From: Micavibrio sp. UBA5703
GTDB lineage: Bacteria > Pseudomonadota > Alphaproteobacteria > Micavibrionales > Micavibrionaceae
Reading direction: 5' to 3'
DNA length: 38,477 nt
Assembly (NCBI GenBank): GCA_002420015.1
Contig: DIHF01000016.1
Location: 1-38,477, forward strand
Shown here: positions 30,572 through 38,477 of the stretch, piece after piece
How positions within the stretch are numbered: the stretch's first letter is position 1
How the letters are laid out: each line of letters starts with the position of its first letter
Translations under genes and position numbers: made by a program
The notes under the pieces: model-generated
What the model was told of the DNA's origin: nothing
Database searches by the model: none
What the model saw: the letters and a program-made list of their open reading frames with translations, nothing else

Positions 30572-31230
30572 TGTTCGCCCGCACCGCCTTCGATAACCTC
30601 GCCCCCAATCACCTGAGATTCAGGGATCATCGTGCTCCATGTCATCTCGATATTGGCCTCTACCAGAGCCGCATTCTCACCTATGGCTATAGATCTTAAA
30701 ACAGCAGCGGTCAGACTCTGTTTACGGCTCAGATCGATCTTGTCCATGGAAATATGGCCGGGAAACGCCTTCTCAAGAAGATAAATATAACGGTAAACAT
30801 CGACATCGCTCAGCGCCTCTATCTTCAAGGCAATCTTGCTGACCAGAAGCTTGTGCGCCGCCTTCTGCGCTTCCTCATTTTCTTCAACGGCGCCCGATTC
30901 AATACTAGCAACAGCGGAAATAACCTTGGTGCTTTTTTGAATGCGCTCAAACAAATCCTGCGCCTCCCGCCTGCTTTGCGCCCGGAAGAAGCCGTCCTTT
31001 TCCAGCGCCTCGTATTGCGCCTGCTGCTGCTCAAGCTGCTCAAACTGAACCTGAAGGCTGTCGATATCTCCCTGAACGGTCGATATCTCGCCTCTTAAAG
31101 CGCGCAAATTGCGCTCAAGCTTGATATTCTCAGGAAGCATATAGCCGTATACGGCGGCGGCAAAAAAGCCGTTAAGCCCTATCAGGGAGAAAAGTATCAT
31201 CGTCCGCCTTACGCCGATAACCTTGATCAT
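30568..31230 (-). CDS. PilO/MshJ-like inner-membrane assembly protein
   Basis: The 220-aa bitopic protein has a short cytoplasmic start, one membrane helix (TMILFSLIGLNGFFAAAVYGYML, 10-32), a coiled-coil (about 38-85: ALRGEISTVQGDIDSLQVQFEQLEQQQ) and a periplasmic alpha/beta part, the layout of PilO/GspM-type platform proteins. It overlaps the PilM/N-like gene upstream and the PilP-like gene downstream by four bases each (ATGA type). It would dimerise with the PilN-like part of the 531-aa protein. Assigned from layout and gene order. Confidence 0.75.
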   Translation of the reverse strand: MIKVIGVRRTMILFSLIGLNGFFAAAVYGYMLPENIKLERNLRALRGEISTVQGDIDSLQVQFEQLEQQQAQYEALEKDGFFRAQSRREAQDLFERIQKSTKVISAVASIESGAVEENEEAQKAAHKLLVSKIALKIEALSDVDVYRYIYLLEKAFPGHISMDKIDLSRKQSLTAAVLRSIAIGENAALVEANIEMTWSTMIPESQVIGGEVIEGGAGEQ

Positions 31231-32822
31231 TGCGACGGCCCCTTGATAGAAATTTCCGCGACGAAGTCCTGCGCGACATCATTTTTTTGCAGATCGCCGG
31301 TCTCGACGACCACCTGCTCGGTGTACTCGTAGTCTTTCAGAAGCTTTGTAATCTCCACCGTATGATCGGGAAGCAGCGTATGAAGTCGCTCTCTCAGATC
31401 GCGAACCTCTTGGTTCCCCCTATCGATATCGGCCGTGCTTGGATAGGTCATATGCATGTTGGCGCTGTACAGGGAACCTGAAAACAGCTCACCCGGATTT
31501 AAAATTTTTTCCGCGATATCTTCGCTGTTCTTCGTAAGAACGACCTGATCGACACGCATGTCGCGTCCCAGCGCCTGCCCAAAGAGATCAAACAGGTACA
31601 ATACGCGAATATCGTTCTTCTTGAGCCCCTCGCTCACCGCAAGCGAGCTATGGACGAGCTTAACATCAAAACCTAACTCCTCCTTACGCTTGACCTCAAT
31701 CTGGTATTGCACGTCGAGCTGCGACTTTCTCTGGTTCGCCTCGTCGATATCGCCGCGTAAAACACTCATCGCCTGATACTGATCCAGCATCTGGTAACCC
31801 AAAAACGCCGCCCCCATCATAAAAAGCGCAGATGCCGCAACGGCTGCCTGACGCGGGCGCGAAACGGACTCGATCTCCTTGGCCTTCATCGGCAGCGTTA
31901 ACGCCCTCTTACCGCTGATCCATGCCATATGCAGGACATCGGCATGGCGTAAGTCATCCTGACGGCCTATCGGAAGCCCCAGAAGCTGCGCCGCCTCAAC
32001 AACGGTCAAAGCCCTGAAGTTACAGTTCGCCTCAATGGCGTTCTCCAGAAGCTCGCCGGTAGCAGGGTTGGCGATCACAATGACATCCAGCCCGTCCTCC
32101 TCGGCATAACCAAAACGCGACAGGTAACTCATCGTGGCCTTGAATTCCTGGTTGACTTCGGACACCCACTGCTCGGGATCGGAATCCTTGTCCACCACGG
32201 GTGTCATACGCGTCAGAGCGATTTCACCGTTTCGCGTGACGATCTGGCGGAGGCCGCCATTGCTGTGCTGGCCTATAAACACCGTCCAGAGGGATTTGCT
32301 TTTCGATTTTTTCGACAGCTTGGCCGAAAGCGCCTTCACCATGTCGGAGGATTCCACCGGCAACAAGCCAAACCCCGAAATGGAAACCAGCGATGCGCGC
32401 GCCGCGCCCATCGTCTTGGTAAAGGCCTCGGAATTGGGAACTGCCGCAAAAATATAAAGCGCCGCCGCCGGACCTTTATCGGTCTTCGCCACCTTCTCCT
32501 TCAGGGATAACGCGGCCCGTACGGGATAATTGGGGAACGCGACATGAAGCTTTCTTTGCAGCACATTGGCCTTGTCCATCGCACGCACAACGGGAACACG
32601 CTCCTTGCGGTAGTGCTGCTCAACCATGTCGTTGATAATCAAAACGGATTTGGCACCGCAATCCTTCGTCAGAATAGTCGACACGTTCTTTTCAAAATTC
32701 TCGGCAGACCACGGAACGGTTTCCACAAGCCTGACACCCTTGTATCCCGTGACATAGATGTACAGCGCCTCGTCGGATATAAGCAAAACCGTCTTGGTAG
32801 GCTTGAGGAAGGAAGTTGGCAT
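31227..32822 (-). CDS. PilM/PilN-like (GspL/MshI-like) assembly platform protein
   Basis: The 531-aa protein combines a large cytoplasmic N-terminal part (1-320), one membrane helix (about 324-345: RQAAVAASALFMMGAAFLGYQML) and a periplasmic region. The periplasmic region starts with a coiled-coil (SVLRGDIDEANQRKSQLDVQYQIEVKR) and ends in a ferredoxin-like domain. The cytoplasmic half has VLLISDEALYIYVTGYKGVRLVETVPW and later SLWTVFIGQHSNGGLRQIVTRNGEIALTR, reminiscent of the actin-like fold of PilM/GspL. A single GspL-like chain thus replaces separate PilM and PilN. Tightly coupled to the PilO-like gene. Function inferred from topology and position between gspF and pilO-like. Confidence 0.75.
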   Translation of the reverse strand: MPTSFLKPTKTVLLISDEALYIYVTGYKGVRLVETVPWSAENFEKNVSTILTKDCGAKSVLIINDMVEQHYRKERVPVVRAMDKANVLQRKLHVAFPNYPVRAALSLKEKVAKTDKGPAAALYIFAAVPNSEAFTKTMGAARASLVSISGFGLLPVESSDMVKALSAKLSKKSKSKSLWTVFIGQHSNGGLRQIVTRNGEIALTRMTPVVDKDSDPEQWVSEVNQEFKATMSYLSRFGYAEEDGLDVIVIANPATGELLENAIEANCNFRALTVVEAAQLLGLPIGRQDDLRHADVLHMAWISGKRALTLPMKAKEIESVSRPRQAAVAASALFMMGAAFLGYQMLDQYQAMSVLRGDIDEANQRKSQLDVQYQIEVKRKEELGFDVKLVHSSLAVSEGLKKNDIRVLYLFDLFGQALGRDMRVDQVVLTKNSEDIAEKILNPGELFSGSLYSANMHMTYPSTADIDRGNQEVRDLRERLHTLLPDHTVEITKLLKDYEYTEQVVVETGDLQKNDVAQDFVAEISIKGPSQ

Positions 32823-32831
32823 TGCGGAACC

Positions 32832-34046
32832 TTAAAAGTCTATATTCTCGAAACTTGCGTAGATAGGCCCGAACACGGCCACAGCGATCCATAGTATCAT
32901 ACCCCCGAGCAAGCCCGTTAGCGCAGGCTCGATCATGGCGATCAAACCCTGTACGGCCTCATCGACGTCTCTGGTGTAAAACTCGGAAACCTGATCCAGC
33001 ACGCCGGAAAGATTACCCGTTTCCTCACCGATCTTGAGCATTCTGACCACCATGCTGGGAAACTCGCCGCAGGCATTGAACGACTCGGACAACGGACTGC
33101 CCGCCTGCACATAGTTCTCAACGCTCTCCAGAGCATCGAGCATGGCCTTGTTGTTAACGGTATTGCGCGCCGATTTTAAACTGTTGATAACATCGACACC
33201 GGCAGCAAAAAGAGCGCTAAAGGTCTGTGCATAGCGGGCAATCGTAATTTTTCGAATCAACGGACCCGCCACAGGCATTCTCAGAATAAGGGCATCAATG
33301 CGGTACGCCATTTCGTCGGAAAGCTTGACCAGAATCTTCACGATAATGAAAATCACGATGGGCGCGCCCAAAACGCCCCACCAATAATTTTTGAAAAACT
33401 CCGATGTCGCAATAAGCGATGTCGTATAAAACGGCAATTCCTGGTCCAGGTTTTTGATAAAGCCCACGATCTGCGGCACGACATAGCCCATCATCACGAT
33501 AACCGTAAGGAGAACCACCGCCGTAACAATCATCGGATAACGCGTCGCCTTGCGGATCATCGACTGCATGGCGTCGACCCATTTTAGGTATTTGACAAGC
33601 TGACGGTAAGATGCCGTCAGATCGCCGGTGTCCTCACCCGCCTTGATGAGCGAGATGTAAAGATTGTTAAAAATCTTCGGATGCTTGGCCATCGCCTCGG
33701 ACAGCGAGCTTCCTTCGGAAACGTCGCGGTAAACATCCGACATGACATCGCGCATCCGGTCGTTTTCGGTCGTGTCCCTGATGTCGGCAAGCCCATCGAG
33801 CAGAGGAACGCCCGCGCTCTGCATCTGCTCCATGTGAATGAAAAACTGGATGATGTCCCTGATCTTGATTCGCTTGAGATTAACCCCGAACGACGACTTC
33901 CCCTTTTTTTTCAGTGGCGAACAGCTAATAAGTTCCAGCCCGGCCGACTGCAACTGATTGTGCAAATCGACTTCGTTGGCAGCCGAAACCGTACCGCGTA
34001 TCGGTCGGCCTTTGGCGTTTACAGCTCTGTACTTATAGCGTTCGAT
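32832..34046 (-). CDS. Type II secretion/type IV pilus platform protein GspF/PilC, apparent AUC start
   Basis: Polytopic inner-membrane protein that couples the motor ATPases to pilin insertion. From 34046 the product is 404 aa, the normal GspF/PilC length. It begins with the conserved ERYKYRAVNAKGRPIRGTVS, then LHNQLQSAGLELI and two T2SSF domains (about 70-195 and 275-395). Signatures include FIHMEQMQSAGVPLLDGL and FSALFAAGVDVINSL, with three membrane helices. The frame has no ATG, GTG or TTG between the upstream stop and residue 28. The codon where translation should start, correctly placed after AAGGAG with a seven-base spacer, is ATC (34044-34046). The first conventional start (TTG, 33965) would delete conserved residues. 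Confidence 0.9.
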   Translation of the reverse strand: MERYKYRAVNAKGRPIRGTVSAANEVDLHNQLQSAGLELISCSPLKKKGKSSFGVNLKRIKIRDIIQFFIHMEQMQSAGVPLLDGLADIRDTTENDRMRDVMSDVYRDVSEGSSLSEAMAKHPKIFNNLYISLIKAGEDTGDLTASYRQLVKYLKWVDAMQSMIRKATRYPMIVTAVVLLTVIVMMGYVVPQIVGFIKNLDQELPFYTTSLIATSEFFKNYWWGVLGAPIVIFIIVKILVKLSDEMAYRIDALILRMPVAGPLIRKITIARYAQTFSALFAAGVDVINSLKSARNTVNNKAMLDALESVENYVQAGSPLSESFNACGEFPSMVVRMLKIGEETGNLSGVLDQVSEFYTRDVDEAVQGLIAMIEPALTGLLGGMILWIAVAVFGPIYASFENIDF

Positions 34047-34076
34047 GGCGAAACTCCTTACGGAGAATGAGAGTGA

Positions 34077-35999
34077 CTATTTCTTGATATTAACAACGTC
34101 GGAAAGCGCTTGCAGACTCGTAACGCCTTCAAGCACCTTTAGAATGCCATCGTCTTTCATACTTTTGAAGCCTTTTTTTATCGCCGCAGCTTTCAATTCA
34201 GCCTTACTGACGTTTTTGGCCAGCATATCGTCCAGTTCATCATCGAAACTCAAAATCTCGGCAACGGCCACACGCCCCTTGTATCCCTGCCCGCCGCACA
34301 TATCGCAACCGCCCTGCTTGGCCTTGTAAACCGGCGGTGCGTTGTCGGGATTAACCCCGAGAATTTCGCATTCTTCCGCACCGGGGCGGTATTCCTGCTT
34401 GCAATGATTGCACAAACGGCGCGTCAGGCGCTGGGCAAATATTGCGATAATCGAGCCAGCAATCATACCGGGCTTCAATCCAAGGTCCAGAATACGCGGA
34501 ATCGCGCCGAATGAATCGTTTGTGTGCAGCGACGTATAAACCTGATGTCCGGTCATAGCGGCTTTAAGCGCCATTTCCGCCGTTGTCTGGTCGCGGATCT
34601 CGCCGATAAAGATGATGTCCGGGTCTTGCCTGAGCAGCGCCCTGATACCATCGGCAAATTCAAGCACGCCCTCGCGCACAGGTGTCTGGCGGATCATGGG
34701 CAGGGAATATTCGACCGGATCTTCCAGAGTCTGAATATTGACATCCACTTGATTGATTTCATTGAGCATTGAGTAAAGCGACGTGGTCTTACCGCTTCCG
34801 GTCGGGCCGGTCACGATGATAATGCCCTCGGGTCGCTCCTGCGCATTTTTGATCAACTTTTTGTTATGTTCGCTGAAGCCCAGCTTTTCGAGCGGCACGA
34901 TGCTGGCGCTCTTGTCCAGAACGCGCAAAACGATGTTTTCGCCAAATACTGTGGGAAGCGAAGAAACCCGGAAATCCGCTTCACGGCCGCCCACATTCAT
35001 ACCGAAACGCCCGTCCTGCGGTGTCAGCTTGTCGGCGATGTTAAGCTGCGACATGATCTTGATACGCTGGGAAATGCCGCTCCAGTGCTGCTTGTGCAGG
35101 ATCTGGGCGGTAAAAAGAACGCCGTCCAGACGGTATCTGACGCGGACAAAGTTATCTTCCGGCTCAAAGTGAAGGTCCGAAACGCCCATCTTGACCGCAT
35201 CAAAAACAAGCGCATTCACCAGCCTGACAATTGGATGGGAAAATGCCTGATTTTCATCCAGTGTTGCGACATCGGCCTGCTCTTTATTTTCTTCAAGTTC
35301 TTTCAATATCGCATTGATAGAGCTTGCATAACCGTAAGAAGCATCGATAGCATCAGCCAGAACCTTGGCGGTCGTAACCAGAGGAACGATCTGCAAGCCC
35401 TTAGGAAACAAACGTCTTAACGTATCAAGCGCCACCACATCGTACGGGTCCAGCATGGCCACGCGGATTTCCTTGCCGGAAATGGCGACCGGCAAGACCT
35501 TGTATTTCATCGCTTCTTCTTTTTTAAGAAGGTTCAGTGCATCCCCATCGACGATCGTGTGCTTGGCGTCAAAAACTTCAAAGCCGGACGATTCAGCCAG
35601 AAAGGCCGTCAGTGTTTCCTGATCGATAAAACCAAGATCGACCAGCACCGACCCCAACATCTTTCCGGATATTTTTTTCTCCTGAAGGGCAACGTTAAGC
35701 TGGTCTGCCGTAATAATGCCCATAGACACAAGACGGTCGCCGATACGCCCCTTGGCGCTTTCTTCGCCGGCAGCCCCGCCGCTTTCGCCCCTGACGTTAA
35801 TGTCTCTGTATGATTTTTGTACAGCGCCCTGACTTTGCTGCTGTTCTTTATGAACTTTGGGCTTTGCGTACTGGACCGGAAGCTGCGCCCCTCCGATTTC
35901 CTCGCCTGTAATATCTATATCGGGCATCGATAAGTCATGCGACGCCCCGCCTTTGCCGGAGGAAGGTGAGTTTTTTGCCTTATGGTCGCCTGGTTTCAT
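34077..35999 (-). CDS. Type IV pilus extension ATPase (GspE/PilB/MshE-type)
   Basis: Hexameric motor for pilus polymerisation. The 640-aa product has a charged, probably disordered start (about 1-80) and an MshEN/T2SSE N-terminal domain (about 85-235: DRLVSMGIITADQLNVALQEKK and FIDQETLTAFLAESSGFEVFD), which in relatives can bind c-di-GMP. The ATPase core has GPTGSGKTTS, the Asp box LEDPVEYSLP, Walker B IIFIGEIRD and SLHTNDSFGAIPRI. The zinc tetracysteine motif (CNHC ... CDMCGG) is present. I chose the ATG at 35999; an in-frame TTG lies three codons upstream. First gene of the main pilus run, preceded by a 400-base gap. Confidence 0.95.
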   Translation of the reverse strand: MKPGDHKAKNSPSSGKGGASHDLSMPDIDITGEEIGGAQLPVQYAKPKVHKEQQQSQGAVQKSYRDINVRGESGGAAGEESAKGRIGDRLVSMGIITADQLNVALQEKKISGKMLGSVLVDLGFIDQETLTAFLAESSGFEVFDAKHTIVDGDALNLLKKEEAMKYKVLPVAISGKEIRVAMLDPYDVVALDTLRRLFPKGLQIVPLVTTAKVLADAIDASYGYASSINAILKELEENKEQADVATLDENQAFSHPIVRLVNALVFDAVKMGVSDLHFEPEDNFVRVRYRLDGVLFTAQILHKQHWSGISQRIKIMSQLNIADKLTPQDGRFGMNVGGREADFRVSSLPTVFGENIVLRVLDKSASIVPLEKLGFSEHNKKLIKNAQERPEGIIIVTGPTGSGKTTSLYSMLNEINQVDVNIQTLEDPVEYSLPMIRQTPVREGVLEFADGIRALLRQDPDIIFIGEIRDQTTAEMALKAAMTGHQVYTSLHTNDSFGAIPRILDLGLKPGMIAGSIIAIFAQRLTRRLCNHCKQEYRPGAEECEILGVNPDNAPPVYKAKQGGCDMCGGQGYKGRVAVAEILSFDDELDDMLAKNVSKAELKAAAIKKGFKSMKDDGILKVLEGVTSLQALSDVVNIKK

Positions 36000-36183
36000 C
36001 GCGCTCAACTAACTTTAAAATTATGGATTTCTTACGCAGAAAGGAAACGAAGTGTAGCCCGGTATGACTCGCCTGTTCAGGTATATTTTTACAGCATAAA
36101 GGTTAACAAATTGATTATATTTATGCTTTTATTATTTATGGTAAATAAACTCACTTAAATTAAGCCCCCAATCTATTAAACAC

Positions 36184-36243
36184 CGTCCTTGCACGGCTTG
36201 TCCGTGCAATCCATGGATCACACGCATAAAGCGTGTGATGACG
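36184..36243. repeat. C-type 60-bp element, copy C3
   Basis: CGTCCTTGCACGG...GTGTGATGACG with the two hairpins GCACGG/CCGTGC and CACACGC/GCGTGTG around CCATGG. It is the reverse complement of C1 (7689-7748). One base of the left end (CGTCC for CGTCA) deviates. Confidence 0.85.
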
Positions 36244-36349
36244 AAGTGACTGATCGTTATTTTAAGCAACTATAAGCATCGGATGCTTAACACAGGCCAC
36301 TATTTAATATATCACACCAACTACGACCTTTAACTCATTGTTTAAAAAT

Positions 36350-36381
36350 AAAAAGAAGCGCCGATTAGGGCGCTTCTTTAA
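36350..36381 (-). terminator. Intrinsic terminator of the glutamine synthetase gene
   Basis: AAAGAAGCGCC (36352-36362) pairs with GGCGCTTCTTT (36369-36379). The A-rich sequence to the left gives the T-tract in minus-strand RNA. The stem is 11 bp without mismatch. Confidence 0.9.
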
Positions 36382-36399
36382 TGTAAGGCTTAACGTCGA

Positions 36400-37512
36400 T
36401 TATTCCGCCGCTATGGCAAACTGGCTCTGTTCACGGGGCCAGCTTCTGAACTTCATGACCGACTCGTCCACGCCACAAACGGTCGTGCACAGGCGTGCCG
36501 CCACCAGATACGGATCGGCATTAGCACCCGGACGGCGGTCCTCAAAGTATCCATAACCCTTAATCTCGACAGGACGCGGAATGCGGATCGAAGCCCCCCG
36601 GTCGGCAGCGCCGGCCCTGAAGGTATTGATATCGCAGGTCTCGTGACGCCCGGTCAGACGCTCGGCCAGCCTTGCGCCGTAAAGAGCGATGTGCTCGGCA
36701 TGCTTGCCCTGAAGCGCCTTGATAGCCTTATTGATGGCTTCGCGGCCCTTTTTGGGATCGCGGGTTTCCTTGGTCGAGAAGTTGGTGTGCATCCCCGCCC
36801 CGTTCCAGTCGCCCTTGACCGGCTTGTTGTCGGTGGAAACAACCACGCCGTAATCCTCGGCAACGCGGTACAGCAGCCAGCGACCGAACCAGACCTGATC
36901 GGCCATCGTCAGAACGTCGCAAGGCTCTTTCGGGTCGCCGCGATAGCCGATCTGAAACTCCCACTGGCCCGGCATCACCTCGGCGTTCAGGCCGTAATAG
37001 GTCAGTCCGGCTTCAAGGCACAGCTTGGCATGTTCTTCGACGATCTCACGGCCGAACACCTCATCGGCACCGACGCCGCAATAATACGGCCCCTGCGGTG
37101 CCGGGAAGCCATGCTCCGGCCAGCCCAGCGGCACGCGGTTGGCAAACAGGGTATATTCCTGCTCGAACCCGGCCCACGGCTCATGCGCTGCCGCGCCCGC
37201 ATCCAGAACGGCACGGAGCTGTGCGCGGGAGTTGGACTCGTGAATTTCGCCTTCGGGCGAAAGAACCTCGGCCATCACCAGGAAATTGCCCTCGCCGCGA
37301 ATGGGGTCGGTAACAAAGGCCACCGGCTTCAGAATGCAGTCGGAATCATGGCCATGCGCCTGCCCGGTCGAGGAACCGTCAAAGCTCCACTCGGGAAAGT
37401 CCTCAATCGAGGGGTTTTTGCCGACATTGACAACACGCGCCTTCGACCGCAAATAGCGGGTCGGCACCGCGCCGTCCATCCATATATATTCTGCCAGTGT
37501 AAACTTAGACAT
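36400..37512 (-). CDS. glnII: Glutamine synthetase, eukaryote-like type II (GSII)
   Basis: ATP-dependent amidation of glutamate with ammonia. The 370-aa product is of the short GSII class, not the 470-aa GSI. Visible motifs are EWSFDGSSTGQAHGHDSDCILKPVA (about 41-65, beta-grasp), EQEYTLF, GYYC-like PYYCGVGAD, EVMPGQWEFQIG (about 190-201), DWNGAGMHTNFSTKETR and the ATP-site stretch FRAGAADRGASIRIPR. GSII is known from rhizobia and some other bacteria besides eukaryotes. I chose the ATG at 37512 with AAGGAG eight bases upstream; an in-frame GTG three codons earlier touches that site. A dyad-rich upstream region suggests regulation. Confidence 0.92.
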   Translation of the reverse strand: MSKFTLAEYIWMDGAVPTRYLRSKARVVNVGKNPSIEDFPEWSFDGSSTGQAHGHDSDCILKPVAFVTDPIRGEGNFLVMAEVLSPEGEIHESNSRAQLRAVLDAGAAAHEPWAGFEQEYTLFANRVPLGWPEHGFPAPQGPYYCGVGADEVFGREIVEEHAKLCLEAGLTYYGLNAEVMPGQWEFQIGYRGDPKEPCDVLTMADQVWFGRWLLYRVAEDYGVVVSTDNKPVKGDWNGAGMHTNFSTKETRDPKKGREAINKAIKALQGKHAEHIALYGARLAERLTGRHETCDINTFRAGAADRGASIRIPRPVEIKGYGYFEDRRPGANADPYLVAARLCTTVCGVDESVMKFRSWPREQSQFAIAAE

Positions 37513-37580
37513 CTTACGCACTCCTTGTTGTGAGGTCCGGATAGGTTAAAAAACAGGCATAACCTATATGGGAGAAAAGA

Positions 37581-37631
37581 GCATTGCAATATTTTTTTAC
37601 CTGCATTGCAATTTCTGCAATGCATAACCCT
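37581..37631 (-). promoter_or_regulatory. Operator-like dyads and possible sigma54 promoter upstream of glnII
   Basis: GCATTGCA occurs at 37581-37588 and 37603-37610 and, inverted, as TGCAATGC at 37616-37623. The last two form a 21-base dyad and the first two are 22 bases apart, about two helical turns. On the minus strand AGGGTTATGCATTGCAG (37615-37631) has GG-N10-GC spacing and the TTGCA of a sigma54 -12 box, but the -24 box is poor. The spacing fits cooperative binding by a regulator; no specific one is recognised. Confidence 0.4.
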
Positions 37632-37663
37632 TTACTCCCTTTTTGCTATCCCTTCCCCCCTAT

Positions 37664-37740
37664 CGTCATCCCGGCGAAAGCCGGGATCCATTGAAAATTA
37701 GGGCACCTACGGATAGACCCCGGTTTCCACCGGGGTGACG
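37664..37740. repeat. D-type palindromic element, copy D1 (77 bp)
   Basis: CGTCATCCCGGCGAAAGCCGGGATCC...ACCCCGGTTTCCACCGGGGTGACG: two strong hairpins (CCCGGC/GCCGGG and CCCCGGT/ACCGGGG) within CGTCAT/GTGACG ends. It lies between ctrA and glnII and may also help end ctrA transcripts. Confidence 0.8.
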
Positions 37741-37781
37741 AAAAAGGTAAGGACTTCGCGTCTTTGAGTCTTCCTGTAGCT

Positions 37782-38477
37782 TTACGCGTTCGCCGCGGCG
37801 GCGCGCTTCTTCTTTTCCTCTTCCGGATCGCGCAGGACATAGCCCCGGCCCCAGACAGTTTCGATATAGTTGCTGCCGTCGGTCGCATCGGCCAGCTTCT
37901 TGCGGAGCTTACAGATGAACACGTCGATGATCTTCACCTCCGGCTCGTCCATGCCGCCGTATAGGTGGTTGAGGAACATTTCCTTGGTCAGGGTCGTGCC
38001 CTTGCGCAGGGAGAGCAGCTCGATAATGCCGTATTCCTTACCCGTTAAGTGCAGCGGCTTGCTGTCGACCTCGACGGTGCGGCTGTCGAGATTGACGGTA
38101 ACGCGGCCCGTCTGGATAACGCTTTGCGAGTGGCCCTGGCTGCGGCGCACGATAGCCTGAATCCGGGCTACCAGCTCGCGCTTGTCGAACGGCTTGGTCA
38201 GGTAGTCGTCGGCCCCGTAGCCCAGCCCTTTCAATTTATTATCCAACTCGGTAAGGCCCGAAAGAATCAAAATCGGCGTCTCGATCTTTGAATCGCGCAG
38301 GTGCTTGAGCACGTCGTAACCGTCCATGTCCGGCAGCATCAGATCGAGGATGATAATGTCGTAATCGTAGAGCTTGCCGATTTCCATGCCGTCTTCTCCG
38401 AGATCGGCGGTATCGACGACATAACCTTCGGATTTAAGCATCAACTCGATGGATTTGGCGGTAGAGGTATCATCTTC
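37782..38477 (-). CDS. ctrA: Cell-cycle response regulator CtrA (5' end cut by window edge)
   Basis: OmpR-type transcription factor that in alphaproteobacteria controls division, flagella, pili and replication. 231 residues are visible in frame from the right edge, beginning EDDTSTAKSIELMLKSEGY, so only about six residues are missing. The receiver domain has the phospho-Asp in IIILDLMLPDMDGYDVL, then the conserved Ser of LILSGL and TKPFDKREL. The winged-helix part (LTGKEYGIIELLSLRKGTTLTKEMFLNHLYGGMDEPEVKIIDVFICKLRKKL) is nearly diagnostic of CtrA. The tail EEEKKKRAAAANA takes the place of the Caulobacter degradation tag and ends in Ala-rich residues. Regulation of the nearby pili by CtrA is an inference. 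Confidence 0.95.
   Translation of the reverse strand, partial: EDDTSTAKSIELMLKSEGYVVDTADLGEDGMEIGKLYDYDIIILDLMLPDMDGYDVLKHLRDSKIETPILILSGLTELDNKLKGLGYGADDYLTKPFDKRELVARIQAIVRRSQGHSQSVIQTGRVTVNLDSRTVEVDSKPLHLTGKEYGIIELLSLRKGTTLTKEMFLNHLYGGMDEPEVKIIDVFICKLRKKLADATDGSNYIETVWGRGYVLRDPEEEKKKRAAAANA

Larger units (their letters stand above)
36000..36399. other. Intergenic region between glnII and the pilus operon
   Basis: 400 bases with no credible gene. It holds the glnII terminator (36350-36381), a C-type repeat (36184-36243) and an AT-rich stretch (about 36080-36165) likely to contain the pilus operon promoter. There, on the minus strand, TTGTTA followed 18 bases later by TATACC is a weak candidate. 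TTAACAAATTGATTA (around 36105) matches three quarters of a TTAA-N7-TTAA CtrA box. The first gene's leader would be at least 60 bases. Confidence 0.5.

Noticed and set aside
18930..35999. Pilus locus as a horizontally acquired island
   Set aside because: No integrase, tRNA or flanking direct repeats, and base composition looks like its surroundings by eye; the scarcity of intergenic repeats can be explained by the tight operon spacing.

Overview
The window looks like chromosomal DNA of an alphaproteobacterium with moderately GC-rich genes and AT-rich intergenic gaps. The strongest taxonomic pointer is a CtrA-type cell-cycle response regulator at the right edge. The dapF-mtaB-ftsY and ffh-rpsP-rimM-trmD-rplS groupings, long Lys/Ala-rich tails on bS16 and bL19, and a eukaryote-type (GSII) glutamine synthetase fit this. 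A Micavibrio-like or Rhodospirillales-like host is an inference from gene content only. No phage, IS transposase, CRISPR array, rRNA or tRNA was recognised.

Left third (1-11 kb): the tail of a carboxymuconolactone-decarboxylase-like gene meets a minus-strand run dapF > mtaB > ftsY > amn. Divergent from it, a plus-strand run ffh > rpsP > rimM > P-loop kinase > trmD > rplS covers SRP targeting and ribosome/tRNA maturation. Next comes a minus-strand pair: an orphan 188-aa protein and a 41-aa small ORF with a very strong ribosome-binding site.

Middle (11-19 kb): leuC has a good sigma70-like promoter and is separated from leuD-leuB by two small lipoproteins, a small secreted protein, a degenerate HD-GYP protein and a GST. 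An NfeD/slipin membrane pair follows leuB. This half is full of intergenic inverted repeats. One family has CACAGAG/CTCTGTG arms (seven typical and one variant copy, plus an analogous AGTGATTT hairpin). A second group has CGTCAT...ATGACG ends (subtypes B, C and D). In two places an element of the second group sits between the arms of the first, and one repeat arm is translated as the end of TrmD.

Right half (18.9-36 kb): a compact minus-strand type IV pilus (MSHA-like) locus. In transcription order it holds a GspE/PilB ATPase, GspF/PilC, a PilM/N-like protein, a PilO-like protein, a PilP/MshK-like protein, an ABC ATPase, a TPR protein, prepilin peptidase, PilT, PilU, an MshL-like secretin, an ABC-2 permease, a helical repeat protein, a membrane-bound AraC-type regulator and a prepilin. 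The locus therefore carries motor, platform, alignment, secretin, retraction and subunit functions, plus an ABC transporter and a regulator. The gspF gene appears to start at an AUC codon. The right edge holds GSII glutamine synthetase with a dyad-rich upstream region, and a ctrA gene missing only its first few codons.
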